Shown: positions 46,370 to 56,269 of the stretch, piece by piece
Layout of the letters: every line of letters starts with the position of its first letter
How positions within the stretch are numbered: position 1 is the stretch's first letter
Assembly (NCBI RefSeq): GCF_000090795.2
Contig: NW_003546537.1
Coordinates: 45,567 to 109,566, forward strand
Origin: Amphimedon queenslandica
Lineage: Eukaryota > Porifera > Demospongiae > Haplosclerida > Niphatidae
DNA length: 64,000 nucleotides
Direction of reading: 5' to 3'
Translations under genes and position numbers: made by a program
Notes under the pieces: generated by a model
Told to the model about the DNA's origin: nothing
What the model saw: only the letters and a program-made list of their open reading frames with translations
The model's database searches: none

Positions 46370-47061
46370 TTTAGTGTGGAAATAATACCCTTTTTCCATG
46401 ATGGGAGTACAGAAATCATTCAGGTACCTTTAATGGGATTTAAGCATTATATGGAAATACCTTTTTCCCATGATGGGAGTGTAGAAACCATTACTTTCCC
46501 ATTATGGGAATAAATCAATAATGCAAATCCAGTTCCCACAATGTGATTTAATATGAAAATGACCTCTTTCCCATTATGGGAAACCACTTGAATTTGAAAA
46601 TCCTGTTTTCTATGATGAGATTTTATACTAGTGACTTTCCCATGATGAAAATTAATCATTTAATGTGGAAACACCTGTTTCCCATGATGGGAATGTGGAA
46701 ACTATGAAATTATTGCATTCACATCATGGGATTAAATCATTCAGGATGGAAAGCCAGCCTCCAATGATGGGATTTAATTATTTAATATGAAAATACCTCT
46801 TTCCCATTATGCAAGACAAACTTCCCACAATGGGATTGAAATCATATTTTGTACTTTCCCGTGATGGGTTTATATTACTTTAGTATGGCAATTATCTCTT
46901 TCCCATCATGGCATTTATTAGCTTTTCATGGTGGGATCATTATCATCCAATGTCGGGAATCACTTATATTCCCATGTTGAGAATTGTTCCACAATTCCAA
47001 TAATGGCATTTTTAATGGAAATTACTGAAATCCCAAGAATTTTTCCAATATTGGGTTAAGG
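46370..47061. repeat. Right subterminal array of the CACTA element
   Basis: About 15 copies of a palindromic box on the model CCCATNATGGGA, spaced roughly 30-60 bp. Good ones are near 46396 (CCATGATGGGAG), 46468 (CCCATGATGGGAG), 46498 (CCCATTATGGGAA), 46571 (CCCATTATGGGAA) and 46681 (CCCATGATGGGAA). Weaker forms follow up to 46990. Unlike the left array there is no fixed long unit. The last bases before the TIR (CCAATATTGGG) mirror the left end. Confidence 0.88.
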
Positions 47062-47076
47062 AAATTTTTTCCTGTG

Positions 47077-47663
47077 TACTATGCTACAAGTTGGTAGGAT
47101 GCCATTAAACATGCAGTTAGATGAAATTTTAGTGTGGTTTCACAAATGATATTTTTATTCCTGAGTGACACTTTTTGCTTTCTCTTTTAAGATTTATTAT
47201 TGTACTGTATGATTATTTTAAAACATTTTTACTAAAGAAATTATAAATAAAACTGGATTAAATGACAAATTTGGAATACTCCGACTGTATTGGCACACTT
47301 CTTGATACAAATACTACATTACTGGAAGCAATGATTGTTTATTGACCTGTGGAAATCAAATAAGTTAGCATTTTACAATTGTAATGAGTGTTACAATGTT
47401 GAAGCACTCTGACACATTGCAATACTGATTTCTAGCTGATATTTTGGATGTGTAAGTATTGCAAAGGATTCTAATCTTCAAATCCTTTTTTTCTCTTCCA
47501 ACCTCTAAGATGCACGAAATTAGAAGGATTTTAGTTTGCAACTTCTTGCTTCATCACACACATGAAAACACTTGTGTTCGGCGTGGCCTTTAACACATGA
47601 TATATTCCCTACGTCATTACCCACGTGGGTATTATTCGGAACAAGAAGAGGTAACTGTGTGAA
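47077..47663. other. No gene seen
   Basis: Flank of the CACTA element. AT-rich, no supported feature. Confidence 0.5.
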
Positions 47664-47772
47664 CCAGACCCTTCCCCGCCGTCCACCACAATGACTGTAG
47701 GCTAGGGAATGGTCTCGCTCGTGAGACTATCTCCAGCCTACAGTCATAGTGGTGGATGGCAGGGAAGGGTCT
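47664..47772. mobile_element. Palindromic member of the CCAGACC mini-element family
   Basis: Two inverted arms of about 38 bp (AGACCCTTCCCCGCCGTCCA / TGGATGGCAGGGAAGGGTCT, with CAATGACTGTAGGCT / AGCCTACAGTCAT inside) flank a spacer with GGTCTCGCTCGTGAGACT. It combines the tail of the family at 38791 with an inverted copy of itself. Confidence 0.75.
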
Positions 47773-47894
47773 TGTATTTTGTCTTACCTGGCCTTGTTTC
47801 GCGCCATTAAAAAACATCACAATCAGATTCATAATCATCATTATAACGACACTCGTCAAGTGACTGTCATATGAAGAAGTTGAGCAACTATGTA

Positions 47895-48930
47895 TGGATT
47901 GTATTGGCTGTGGCAAGAGAACATTTGCTGGTCAGAGGTGACCATTGGGGACTCCTGAATCTGTTAATGTTGTAGAGGCACTTCACATGTTGTTAGTGAA
48001 ACGAGTTGGATATGACTTTGATCAAAATGTCATTTCGAGGTCTTTTGCTTGCATTAAGTGTTTTGTTGCCTACACAACGTATTTTCAAAAAAGGTCTTGA
48101 GCTATAAAATAAATCATCAGAAGTAGCAGATCACTTAAAGGGTGTGACAGACCACCACTTACTCAACCTACCACCAACAAAGAGGCTACACCATGTCATT
48201 GTGGAATCATCAAGCTCTTCACCACTAGTTTCTGTAAGATATGCTGCCTCATTATTTATGCTTATATCTATATAGATTAACATTGAATATCCTAGTGGTC
48301 GCAAGACAATTGTAATGAAGACCCCTGAAAGCAAAGGTTGTATTCAAAATCTGGCCAGGTCCAAGAATACCTCAAAGAGTATGGCCATGCGAGTGTTAAA
48401 AAATGAGAAGTCGATGACCTAATTACTGAAAGAAATAGGACGTATTCTGAAGTGTGAGCTAAAAAAACTATTCCTTGAAATTAAATTCATTCCTGACGTT
48501 AAATGACAAAGAGCATATTTCTCATTTTCCGGAGATGAGTTACTGAAAGTATTCCAGTATTAATGAGTTTTTTAAAGCTGCTACTGATTCTCAATCCACT
48601 CATCAAAATCATAATTACATTGTTAGCATGATTGTTTGCATTCTTGGTAAATATCGCTGTTTCAAGATGTATTTGTTCCCAAAAATAATATCTGCACTTT
48701 TATTTTCTTCCCACGTTGGAACATCGGTAAATTCTAACAATATTTATATTAATCCTTTGTTGCATTGTACTGCAGATTTACTAGAAAAGCTGATGTTATC
48801 AGTTAGCAGAAATGCTACCTTCATGCTGATTGATGGTTTTGATGAGAAGTATGACCAGCAAGTTTTGATACAGAAGGATAGCATCACTCCATCATGTCCA
48901 ACAACTAATATAGTATGTACAATAATACCT
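47895..48930 (+). pseudogene. DUF6589-like repeat-associated gene, decayed
   Basis: An N-terminal two-CxxC unit: CIGCGKRTFAGQR (47903) ... VNVVEALHMLLVKRVGYDFD (47963) ... FACIKCFVAY (48047). A weak middle follows (VVFKIWPGPRIPQRVW, 48330). The best block is SMIVCILGKYRCFKMYLFPK-IISALLFSSH (48625-48710) and LMLSVSRNATFMLIDGFDEK (48793), which resemble the start of a DUF6589-type protein (a long-known repeat-associated family in fungi and sponges). Many stops separate these blocks. The palindromic MITE at 48946 follows at once, so the 3' part is gone. Confidence 0.35.
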
Positions 48931-48945
48931 TAAAACCAATTTTTA

Positions 48946-49198
48946 CAAGAACATAAAAAATTTAATAAAACAAGATTAAGTAGGATTCTGAACGACCAAC
49001 AAAAATTCAAAATGAAAATCCTATTCGTGATGCAAATTCTACTCTACATTGTACTTTCAATGTTGTTATGTAAGAATTACGGATCACCTTACAATGTAGA
49101 GTAGAATTTGCGTCACGAGTAGGATTTTCATTTCATATTTTCGTTGGTCGTTCGGAATCCTACTTAATCTTGTTTTTTTTTAATTTTTTATGTTCTTG
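48946..49198. mobile_element. Palindromic MITE, 253 bp
   Basis: The arms (48946-49055 and 49085-49198) pair from CAAGAACATAAAAAATTTAA outside, through AAGTAGGATTC-GAACGACCAAC and GAAAATCCTA, to TCTACTCTACATTGTA inside. They are about 95 percent identical, so this is a young palindrome. No ORF. Confidence 0.9.
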
Positions 49199-49529
49199 TT
49201 TGTGTTAATTTTTTAATAATATTTATAAAATTTATTTAGTTGCCATTGTGATGCTTGTTGATTTTACACAAACAATAATTTTCTTTATTATTATTATCAT
49301 TGTTGTGACATTACATCATTTATGAGAGACAGCATTGAATAGACATGCTGAAGGAATATCAACTATCCTGATGACAAGTGAAATTAATACTAGTCTTGAT
49401 ACAAGTCCTTGTTCAAGAAGCTGTGAGCTGAGAGTGTCCATCTTCCCTGCAATGTTGCAGCAGAATGCAGCTCTTCCTGTTCTTCCAGGCTGTTGTCATT
49501 CATATCATCATTGCATATCATACATTAAT

Positions 49530-50217
49530 TGATTGTTTTTTTAAATAAAATAAAATCACACACTTGATAAAACAGTAACATGTAAGATTAATACCTTCTT
49601 TTAGCTGTAAACCTCCACTACAGTATTGCAGTAGCAAGCCTAGCTTGATAAAAAAATTAATTGCTTCTTCCAGAGCTGCAGATCTGAGCATGCGCGACCC
49701 AGAGCTGCAGATCTGAGCTTGCACGACCACACCCAAATTTTGGAGCACATGGCATGCTTCAATAATTAACAAAATGGCGGCATGCAGCTAAGATGGCTCA
49801 AACCAGCAGCCACAGTACCACTTTTTCCTTACTTGAATAATGATATGATGGGACATGGACCTGCGCATAGACTGTTGAAGTAGATTGGTGTAAGAATTAT
49901 CCTTGTAGCACCAACTGATACTGAGATACACACCGACAACTGGATTGACAGGAATTCTTGATGATGATGATGATGATGAAGATGAAAAAAGGTGGCTAAA
50001 CAAAACGGCCGGTTTGCCAATTTTTGGCTTTTCTCTTAGACAGGGCCTAGAGCCACGCTATGGGTACCAATGGAGTCCTCTGGTCAAGATAAGGTCCTCT
50101 ATAAAGTCTGGTAAGCATAGGAGCTCGTTTTCCCGGTATAGCAAGGCTGCAAAAGTTGTGGCAGCCATTTTGTTTGGGGATGAATCCTACTTAGTAACGC
50201 TACCGCGTTACTAATAT
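49530..50217 (+). repeat. Dispersed repeat, copy B
   Basis: Second copy of the repeat at 17903-18562, same strand. It adds a local 24-bp duplication (AGAGCTGCAGATCTGAGC twice, near 49673 and 49699) and a short (GAT)n run at 49957. The end is again TAGTAACGCTACCGCGTTACTA (50192-50213) followed by ATATT. The shared peptide (SGKHRSSFSRYSKAAKVVAA) is kept and ends at the same place. Confidence 0.8.
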
Positions 50218-51439
50218 TTGGGGTTCATTTAAATGTCTACAGCTTGTGAGTTACAGGAAGATGAATGTACATGTTTTGAGTTAGAGAAAGATGAATAGAA
50301 ACAGGTGCAATATCAGGGGACAGACATTCAGCTTCTTTACTTAATAGTCTTCCATTAACATGAAGTAACCAATTGAAACTTTCATTTATTGTTATAGACA
50401 TTGCTACATTTGGACCTGAAGTTGCATTATTTTCTAAAAGTGCAAAGATCATGCTCTCATCTGAATTAGATATATCTTGCCAGCCTAAATCACATGATTC
50501 TTATATGCACAACTGAGATTAAAATTTAAAATAATACCATTCTGCAATAGTATTCTTTTCGATTTCTGCTTCAACACCTGCAAAGAGGTTGCTGGGGCAC
50601 ATTCATAATTTTCAATGGGGATTGAAATTGTTAGCTGCTGAGGCCTGGTCAAGTTCTTAGTTCTTGCAATGTTTTTGGGCAAAGAATATCTGAATTTTCG
50701 CGGCATTATAATACCTACTGTCAAATTCAAACCATAATAATAAAAATGAATCATAGTCTTACTTGATTGCTACTTATTTCTAGCAGAGTTGCAGTACTAC
50801 CACTATGCGTCTCATCCAAAGTACGACCGTTACCATGGCAAAATTAATGATCACGTGACTCAAATGAGAATGGCGAGGTGAGATTAGCAAGACATAAAAT
50901 TATGTATAAAATAAACATCAAATATAAACTATTATTAAACACTACTATTAGTTAAATTAATTATACTGCTATACTTATACAAACAAATAGAATTATAGAA
51001 TTAAGTCTGAAGTTGTTAGAGGTACACAAAAATAGTCATCAAAATCAACAGTTTTCGCTTGAATCTTTAGTTTAGAAGACTTGACGAGATGCTTTTAATT
51101 CCTGTTTTATAAAAAATAAAAAGAAAATAGATTTACAATCTTGTACAATCATTTAAACACTTGTATATCGACAGAGGAGGTACAAAAGTAAAAAATGAGA
51201 CGCCACTGCCATAGCAATGAGAAAGTGGGCAGAAATGTGTATCAAATTGAAATGCTGCTATCCTAAACTTACTTTTAAGGTATGTTAATTTTTATAGACC
51301 ATTAGAGAGCCCTGCAGTTAAGAAACAGAAACATCCGTCTTTTGAGAAAAGCGGCGGCCATCTTTAAAATGATAACACACATTGCGAAAACTTTTTATTA
51401 AGAAATAATGCGCTCACGTGATCCCGTTACCCATCCCGG
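50218..51439. other. No firm gene
   Basis: Minus-strand ORFs of 71 and 89 codons (50237-50754) have no family match, although the second (RKFRYSLPKNIARTKNL) is basic. The rest is non-coding. Confidence 0.4.
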
Positions 51440-52255
51440 TACGTGAGTATAATAAATCCCTGGTAAGAGTGTATATTTAGTTACAATCTCTTTCAATATA
51501 AGGCGAAATGCCACATTATAGTCTCCTCGAACTCCATGCACAGCATATCAAACCTTAGCTTTATCTGGAGATAAAGCAATGACATCAGGATTTATCATGC
51601 ACAACAGTGCTGAAACTTTTTCATATAGCTCATTTGTTGCAGTAGCTGTCAATGCCATTATTCTCATGTTTCTCTCTATTAATCTCCTCATTTCTCCTAT
51701 TATGGCAAAACAGTCTCAAAAGCTCAATCCCCTGCAATTTGAAATAAAAATAATAATTTAGAATTAAGTCAAGCATAAAGACTTAATACAACAAAATGTG
51801 ATTCATCACCTACAAGTCCAATGAGCCTTCTTTGATAAATTTTGTTTGATACAAATACTCTCCTCCACTTTCCCATCAGCGTCTCTGGACTCATTACAAC
51901 AATACTAAATTTTCCTTTCATCCATCACCTCCTTTTCCTTATTTGCAACAATATATTCTACACTAACATTTCTACGCCTTAGTGATTTAGCTTGATCCTT
52001 AATTAAAGCAGTCAATGGGCTGATTACTATTATTATTGACTTGGAGTCATCATCATTGTCGTAGATCAAGTCAAATGCTTTAGGCAAACACACAAAACAG
52101 GCAGTTCGGCCATATCCAGTCCGTAAAATACTGAACACATCCTTGCCATCAATAAATGTAGTGATACAGAGGGTCTGCTCGTCTTTTATTCTAGGATATC
52201 CTAAAATTTCCCCGGCTTTATGAATTGCCACTGTCACTTCCATTACAGACATGTG
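51440..52255 (-). pseudogene. RecQ-like DNA helicase fragment
   Basis: RecQ helicases unwind DNA with ATP. On the minus strand, in order: FIDGKDVFSILRTGYGRTAC (Walker A, with Arg in place of the usual Lys), IIIVISPLTALIKDQAKSLR (motif Ia), a frame change near 51920, FSIVVMSPETLMGKWRRVFV, RLIGLVGDESHFV (motif II; DESH instead of DEAH), an acceptor-like TTGCAG near 51735, then an in-frame TGA, IGEMRRLIERNMRIM and ALTATATNELYEKV (motif III), and PDVIALSPDKAKV with another stop. Motifs IV-VI and any C-terminal domain are missing. The stops, the frameshift and the changed motifs say it is inactive. RecQ-like copies can ride on repeat families in such genomes, but no carrier is visible here. Confidence 0.75.
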
Positions 52256-52365
52256 GAAACACGCTTCTTTTACGTCATTCTACTCCTCCCACTTCACGTG
52301 ATAAAGTTTTGACAGTACAGACATTTCTATGGCCTCCATGGAACAAGGCCAGGTAAGCCAAAATA

Positions 52366-52431
52366 CCAGACCCTTTCCAGCCATCCACCCCAATGACTGG
52401 AGGCTGGGGAATGGTCTGGACAGCGAGACTA
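52366..52431. mobile_element. CCAGACC/TAGTCTCG mini-element, inverted copy
   Basis: The reverse complement reads TAGTCTCGCTGTCCAGACCA, TTCCCCAGCCTCCAGTCATT, GGGGTGGATGGCTGGAAAGG, GTCTGG, the same consensus as at 38821-38884. Confidence 0.75.
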
Positions 52432-52579
52432 GTATGAAACCCAAGACGCTTCTTCTTTAGAGTAGCCTTTCCGTAACACTAAGAAATAATCTATACCCTA
52501 CAAAAAGCTAGACCATGCACACCATTCAATAATGAGTCCTAACTAGCACAATCATGTATGCAGCAATGGTTACACTGAG

Positions 52580-52725
52580 CATAGGCGGCTGCAGGCCTAG
52601 GCATTGGGGGTCATTGCCTAGGTTAAAAATTAGACCGGAAGTAGAAACAATGCTATTTAACCCTTTTACCACACCCCTTTAATTAGAAATGCCTAGGCTG
52701 AGTTGGACATCTGCAGCCGCCAAAG
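52580..52725. mobile_element. hAT-type MITE, 146 bp
   Basis: Ends CATAGGCGGCTGCAG and, inverted, CTTTGGCGGCTGCAG. Identical 8-bp flanks ACACTGAG at 52572-52579 and 52726-52733. A second inner pair, GCCTAGGCA, also inverts. Confidence 0.9.
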
Positions 52726-52733
52726 ACACTGAG

Positions 52734-53812
52734 TGCCTGGCTCATTCTCACTTTAATTTTTCTATAAGTCTTTCTACCTCATAAACCCCTTTTGATGTCA
52801 GTGAAATTTTATTAGACTGGTACTCTTACTCAATTATGTCAACTTCACCATTCAAAACCTTATAAAAGCCACTTTCTTATTTCCTGCTCTGGTTCTCATG
52901 GCCATGTTGTAACTTCGTACCACAGCAACAGTAATTTTTACTTAATAATGATTCATGAATTCAATTATATTTTATTAATCTCATTAACAGTAAATGACCG
53001 AAATTAATATTAAATTTCTGGACATTGGCCCAAAGTCGGATGTCCAGGATAAAGTTTGGAATGTAAGTCTGTGCCAAGTAAGAATTAAGAAATTATACAC
53101 ATATTAATTAATTAGAAAGAATTTTTTACTAAAAAATGCTTTTGTTTATCTCAAGACTGTCAGCATAATTGCTGTATTTTTTAAATTTTTCACCTTTTGT
53201 GAGATTCTTCTTCCTAGTGCTGCTCTTTAAACAGAGGTGGCAGAACATAATTTAGGCTGAAAATTAATTAACTTATTAAAATGAGTGTGGTTTTATACAA
53301 AAAATGGCTCCTATTTTTCTATTGTTGGATTTACATGATTTTAGACTGATTTTCTGTGTCTTTTCATCAAAGTAAAATGGAGAAATGATGACTGCAGGTC
53401 TTGTTTTACTGATAAAAGTCAGCTAAATTTAAACTTGCAGAAAATTTCTGGTAGGGCTCAGCCCCTGCTGTTTCAAGACTGGGGGGCTTTAGCCGCCTCT
53501 TCCCCCCCTGTTCTGCTGCCTATGTTAAACATTTTTTGCTGATAAATGAAGGCTTGGACTAGCTGTGCAGATTGATCTATAAGTCTAGAGGACTTAATTT
53601 TTAAGTTAAAAAAGTTTTTAAAAGTGTCATTAAAATATGCAGGACAAACCAAGTACTTAATACTCACCTGCGCAGCAAGTCTAATAATACACTATGGCTT
53701 GCTTAGCCTCGCCCCTTTAATGTACTGCATTTGTCTAGTATGACGTATTTCCGGTGAAACACGCCTCAAAACATCCTGGCAATTCATGGTCCGCATTTGA
53801 GACTTGGTCCTA
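52734..53812. other. No gene seen
   Basis: AT-rich, short ORFs only. Confidence 0.5.
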
Positions 53813-53935
53813 TGGCACGCCAATGCTATCAAAATTCCCAAGTCATTGATGTCATATTCCTAGCTTATAATGTCATATTGTAAGCTTAAAATGTCACATC
53901 GCAAGTTGTGATGGTATGGGTGTGGTTATATGGGA
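53813..53935. repeat. Copy of the integrase element's subterminal repeat
   Basis: TATGGCACGCCAATGCTATC, then AATGTCATATTGTAAGCTTA and AATGTCACATCGCAAG. The same order occurs in the right arm at 56120-56210 (same orientation) and inverted at 54738-54860. It may mark the end of another, decayed copy that spans 53813-54860. Confidence 0.6.
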
Positions 53936-54737
53936 GTGGTTTACTGTTTTGTTTCAATATGGACTCTAGCTGGTGTAATTTTTCTCTCAATTAAGCAGTC
54001 TTTTTTACTCTTGGCGGAATCAGATTAGAGTGGCTAATAAAAGATATGTGAACTATGCCACAGAGAAACTAGAGCTTGGCTTTACAAGTGTTCACATTAT
54101 TAATAATAATTATTATTATTGAACAATGTTTACAAAGTGTGAACAAAAATGAAGGAAGTAATAAACACATGTACGATAGACTCATGGACAAACAAACTTT
54201 ATGGGGTTACTAGTAAGTTGCTACTAGCACCCATTAAAATAAAATAAATTAGGAAGATTAAAAATTAATAGAATAGGATAATTTATGATGAGATAAAAGA
54301 GAGATTTGAGCGAGTGGATTTGGGCAGAGAAGAGATAGATAAAAGGAAAGGTAACAAATTATACAGAGGCTGCTGAATTAAGGGAATGAACATGGAGCTG
54401 CATTCTTTATATGACAAGCTGAGCATGGACACATGATATGAAAAGAACAAGAATCAATTGAGTCAAATGTGCCAGACAATAATGCCAGAATTTTAAGAGG
54501 TCTGACTTAATAGTAGTGAGGGAGAGGTCTATAGAGGGAGAAAGTTCCATAATCTTGCGTCATCAATGCTACTATCAGAATAGAATTTAACATTTGGAGC
54601 TTTCTTCTTAAACTCTTCTAGTAAGATCTCCAAACTATTGCCTCCTTCAGGTAACATGACCTCTCTTCTTATGGCTGCCTACACAATCAAAACCCTCATT
54701 TTTAAATGGGTGTGACCACACCGACTGTACATGTGCT
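53936..54737. other. No gene seen
   Basis: Between two inverted copies of the subterminal repeat. Includes a CAGATTAGAGTGGCTAATAA stretch that resembles the CCACATTGGAATAGCTAACAAAG segment at 55014, so it may be a degraded 5' part of the integrase element. Confidence 0.4.
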
Positions 54738-56214
54738 GACTCATGTGACATTCAAAGCGTAGGATGTGACATTCTAAGGTTAAAATGTGACATTGCAAGC
54801 TTTGAATGTGACATTACAGACTTGGGTATTTTGATACTAACAGTGTGCCATAAGCATGTGACTAATAATGCTCTTACAATGTCGCATCCTTGAACTTTCA
54901 GAATGATCACGTGATCCAGTAGGCATGTCTGTTCTGTTCTGCAATTACCTATGGAGAGTTTCGAATGAAGCACTTTTTTTAAGAGCTTCAAAATGTCTTT
55001 AGTTCATGTCAGTCCCACATTGGAATAGCTAACAAAGGGTTTGTGGATTATGTAACGCAGAAGCTTGAACTTGGTCTCCAAAATATGAAGAAAATTCAAG
55101 AAGTCCTCGAAATAGCAATTGAACCAGACACAGAGGTTGAGAAAGTAGTTTGTTGTGAGGAAGTATTGGGACCTAATAAGTACTCTGGAATCCTGCATTA
55201 TATGGCTCCTGTCATATTGGGATGCATATTTAGAAAGAGGAGCATAAGCACACAATGCCAAGCAGGGTCTTAGTACAGTGGCTCTACAACTTAATTAAAT
55301 TTGCCTAAGATATGAAAAAATTTTGATTGGTGATGTCAAATGAAAGTTTATACTCGATGTATGTTAATGAGTTTTGTCAATTTTGCAATGACTGATAATT
55401 ATTATAGTTGCTCACTTAAATTCTCTTAACTTTGGTTGTTGTTATTAATGTGCAACAATAAAATTATTGTAAATTTTTGTTCAAAAACAAAAAACTGTGC
55501 TATATTTATTAGTACCATAATCATCGTCATTACAGTAAAAGTTCCTGGAAAACCTCTTTTAATATATATAGTCGTGTTTCAGGCATTGCAACATGATTGT
55601 CCATTCCACAGTATATAAAACATTATCCAAGTGAATATATGCATGTATCATGCTTGCAGGTACTAGAAGCTAATACGGAAAACAAAATCCTAAAAACAAT
55701 CATTAAAATTACATAATTAACTGATAATACTTGTCCAAGAATATCATGCAATATTATTTATACAGTGTACATGAATACCTCAGATTCATTATTTTGTGGA
55801 TCAACATTGTATCTACTGCTGCAAAACATCAATTAATTCATGACCAAAGTATCATTGTCTTGTCAAGTTCAAGTTTCTGCATATGTAATCCACAAACCCT
55901 TCGTTAGCCATTCCAATTTCTGGCTGACATGAACTAATGACCCATTCCAGCTTTTTAAGTTAAAAAACTGATCATCCAAAACTCTCCATTGTTAATTAAC
56001 TCTTGAATAGACTGAGACAGAGACACTCCTACAACATCACGTCATTATTCTGAAAGCTTAAGGATGTGACATTGTAAGAGCATTATTAGTCACGTGCTAA
56101 ATCACATGAAAAGCTCATATGGCACGCCGTTATTATCAAAATTGCATTCCTCATGAAGTGACATTAAAAAAACTATGTCACATCGTATAGTTTCGATGTC
56201 ACTTCGTAATTTTT
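54738..56214. repeat. Inverted repeat, 340-bp arms, of the integrase element's 5' end
   Basis: Left arm 54738-55077, right arm 55864-56214, spacer 786 bp. Pairs: ATGTGACATT boxes (54742, 54757, 54786, 54808 against 56060, 56160, 56190); CTTACAATGTCGCATCCTT (54872) against AAGGATGTGACATTGTAAG (56060); TTCATGTCAGNCCNNATTGGAATNGCTAACNAAGGGTTTGTGGAT is shared in opposite orientation (54995-55042 and 55880-55935). The arms include the start of the coding region, so a copy of the element's 5' end was duplicated head to head. Confidence 0.75.
54950..55270 (+). pseudogene. Integrase-element N-terminal module, extra copy
   Basis: The open frame from about 55000 (ANKGFVDYVTQKLELGLQNM, KKIQEVLEIAIEPDTEVEKV) is parallel to that at 56350 (IIKKLEYGLRNVYLIDEKLA, ITCEPETGLKPEQEV). 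It is the helical N-terminal part of the integrase-type transposase. The ATG at 55043 is internal to the similarity. Nothing of the DDE core follows before 55864. Confidence 0.6.
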
Positions 56215-56269
56215 TGTTCATTATAATGAGTAGGCGTGCCTTGGCTTAAATAGAAGTTAAAATTTCAAT

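Larger units (their letters stand above)
39109..47076. mobile_element. Complete CACTA/EnSpm-type transposon, 7,968 bp
   Basis: Both ends share the 15-bp perfect inverted repeat CACAGGAAAAAATTT (39109-39123 and, inverted, 47062-47076). The trinucleotide TAC flanks both sides (39106-39108 and 47077-47079), the 3-bp target duplication expected of CACTA elements. Next to each end lies a long subterminal array with the palindromic core CCCATNATGGG. The interior codes a Tnp2-like transposase (-) and a SAM-domain protein (+), whose starts face apart around 43.9-44.2 kb. The gene order, the TIR type and the arrays all agree with the superfamily. It is dead as a source of transposase because the transposase gene is broken, but its ends look intact. 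Confidence 0.88.
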
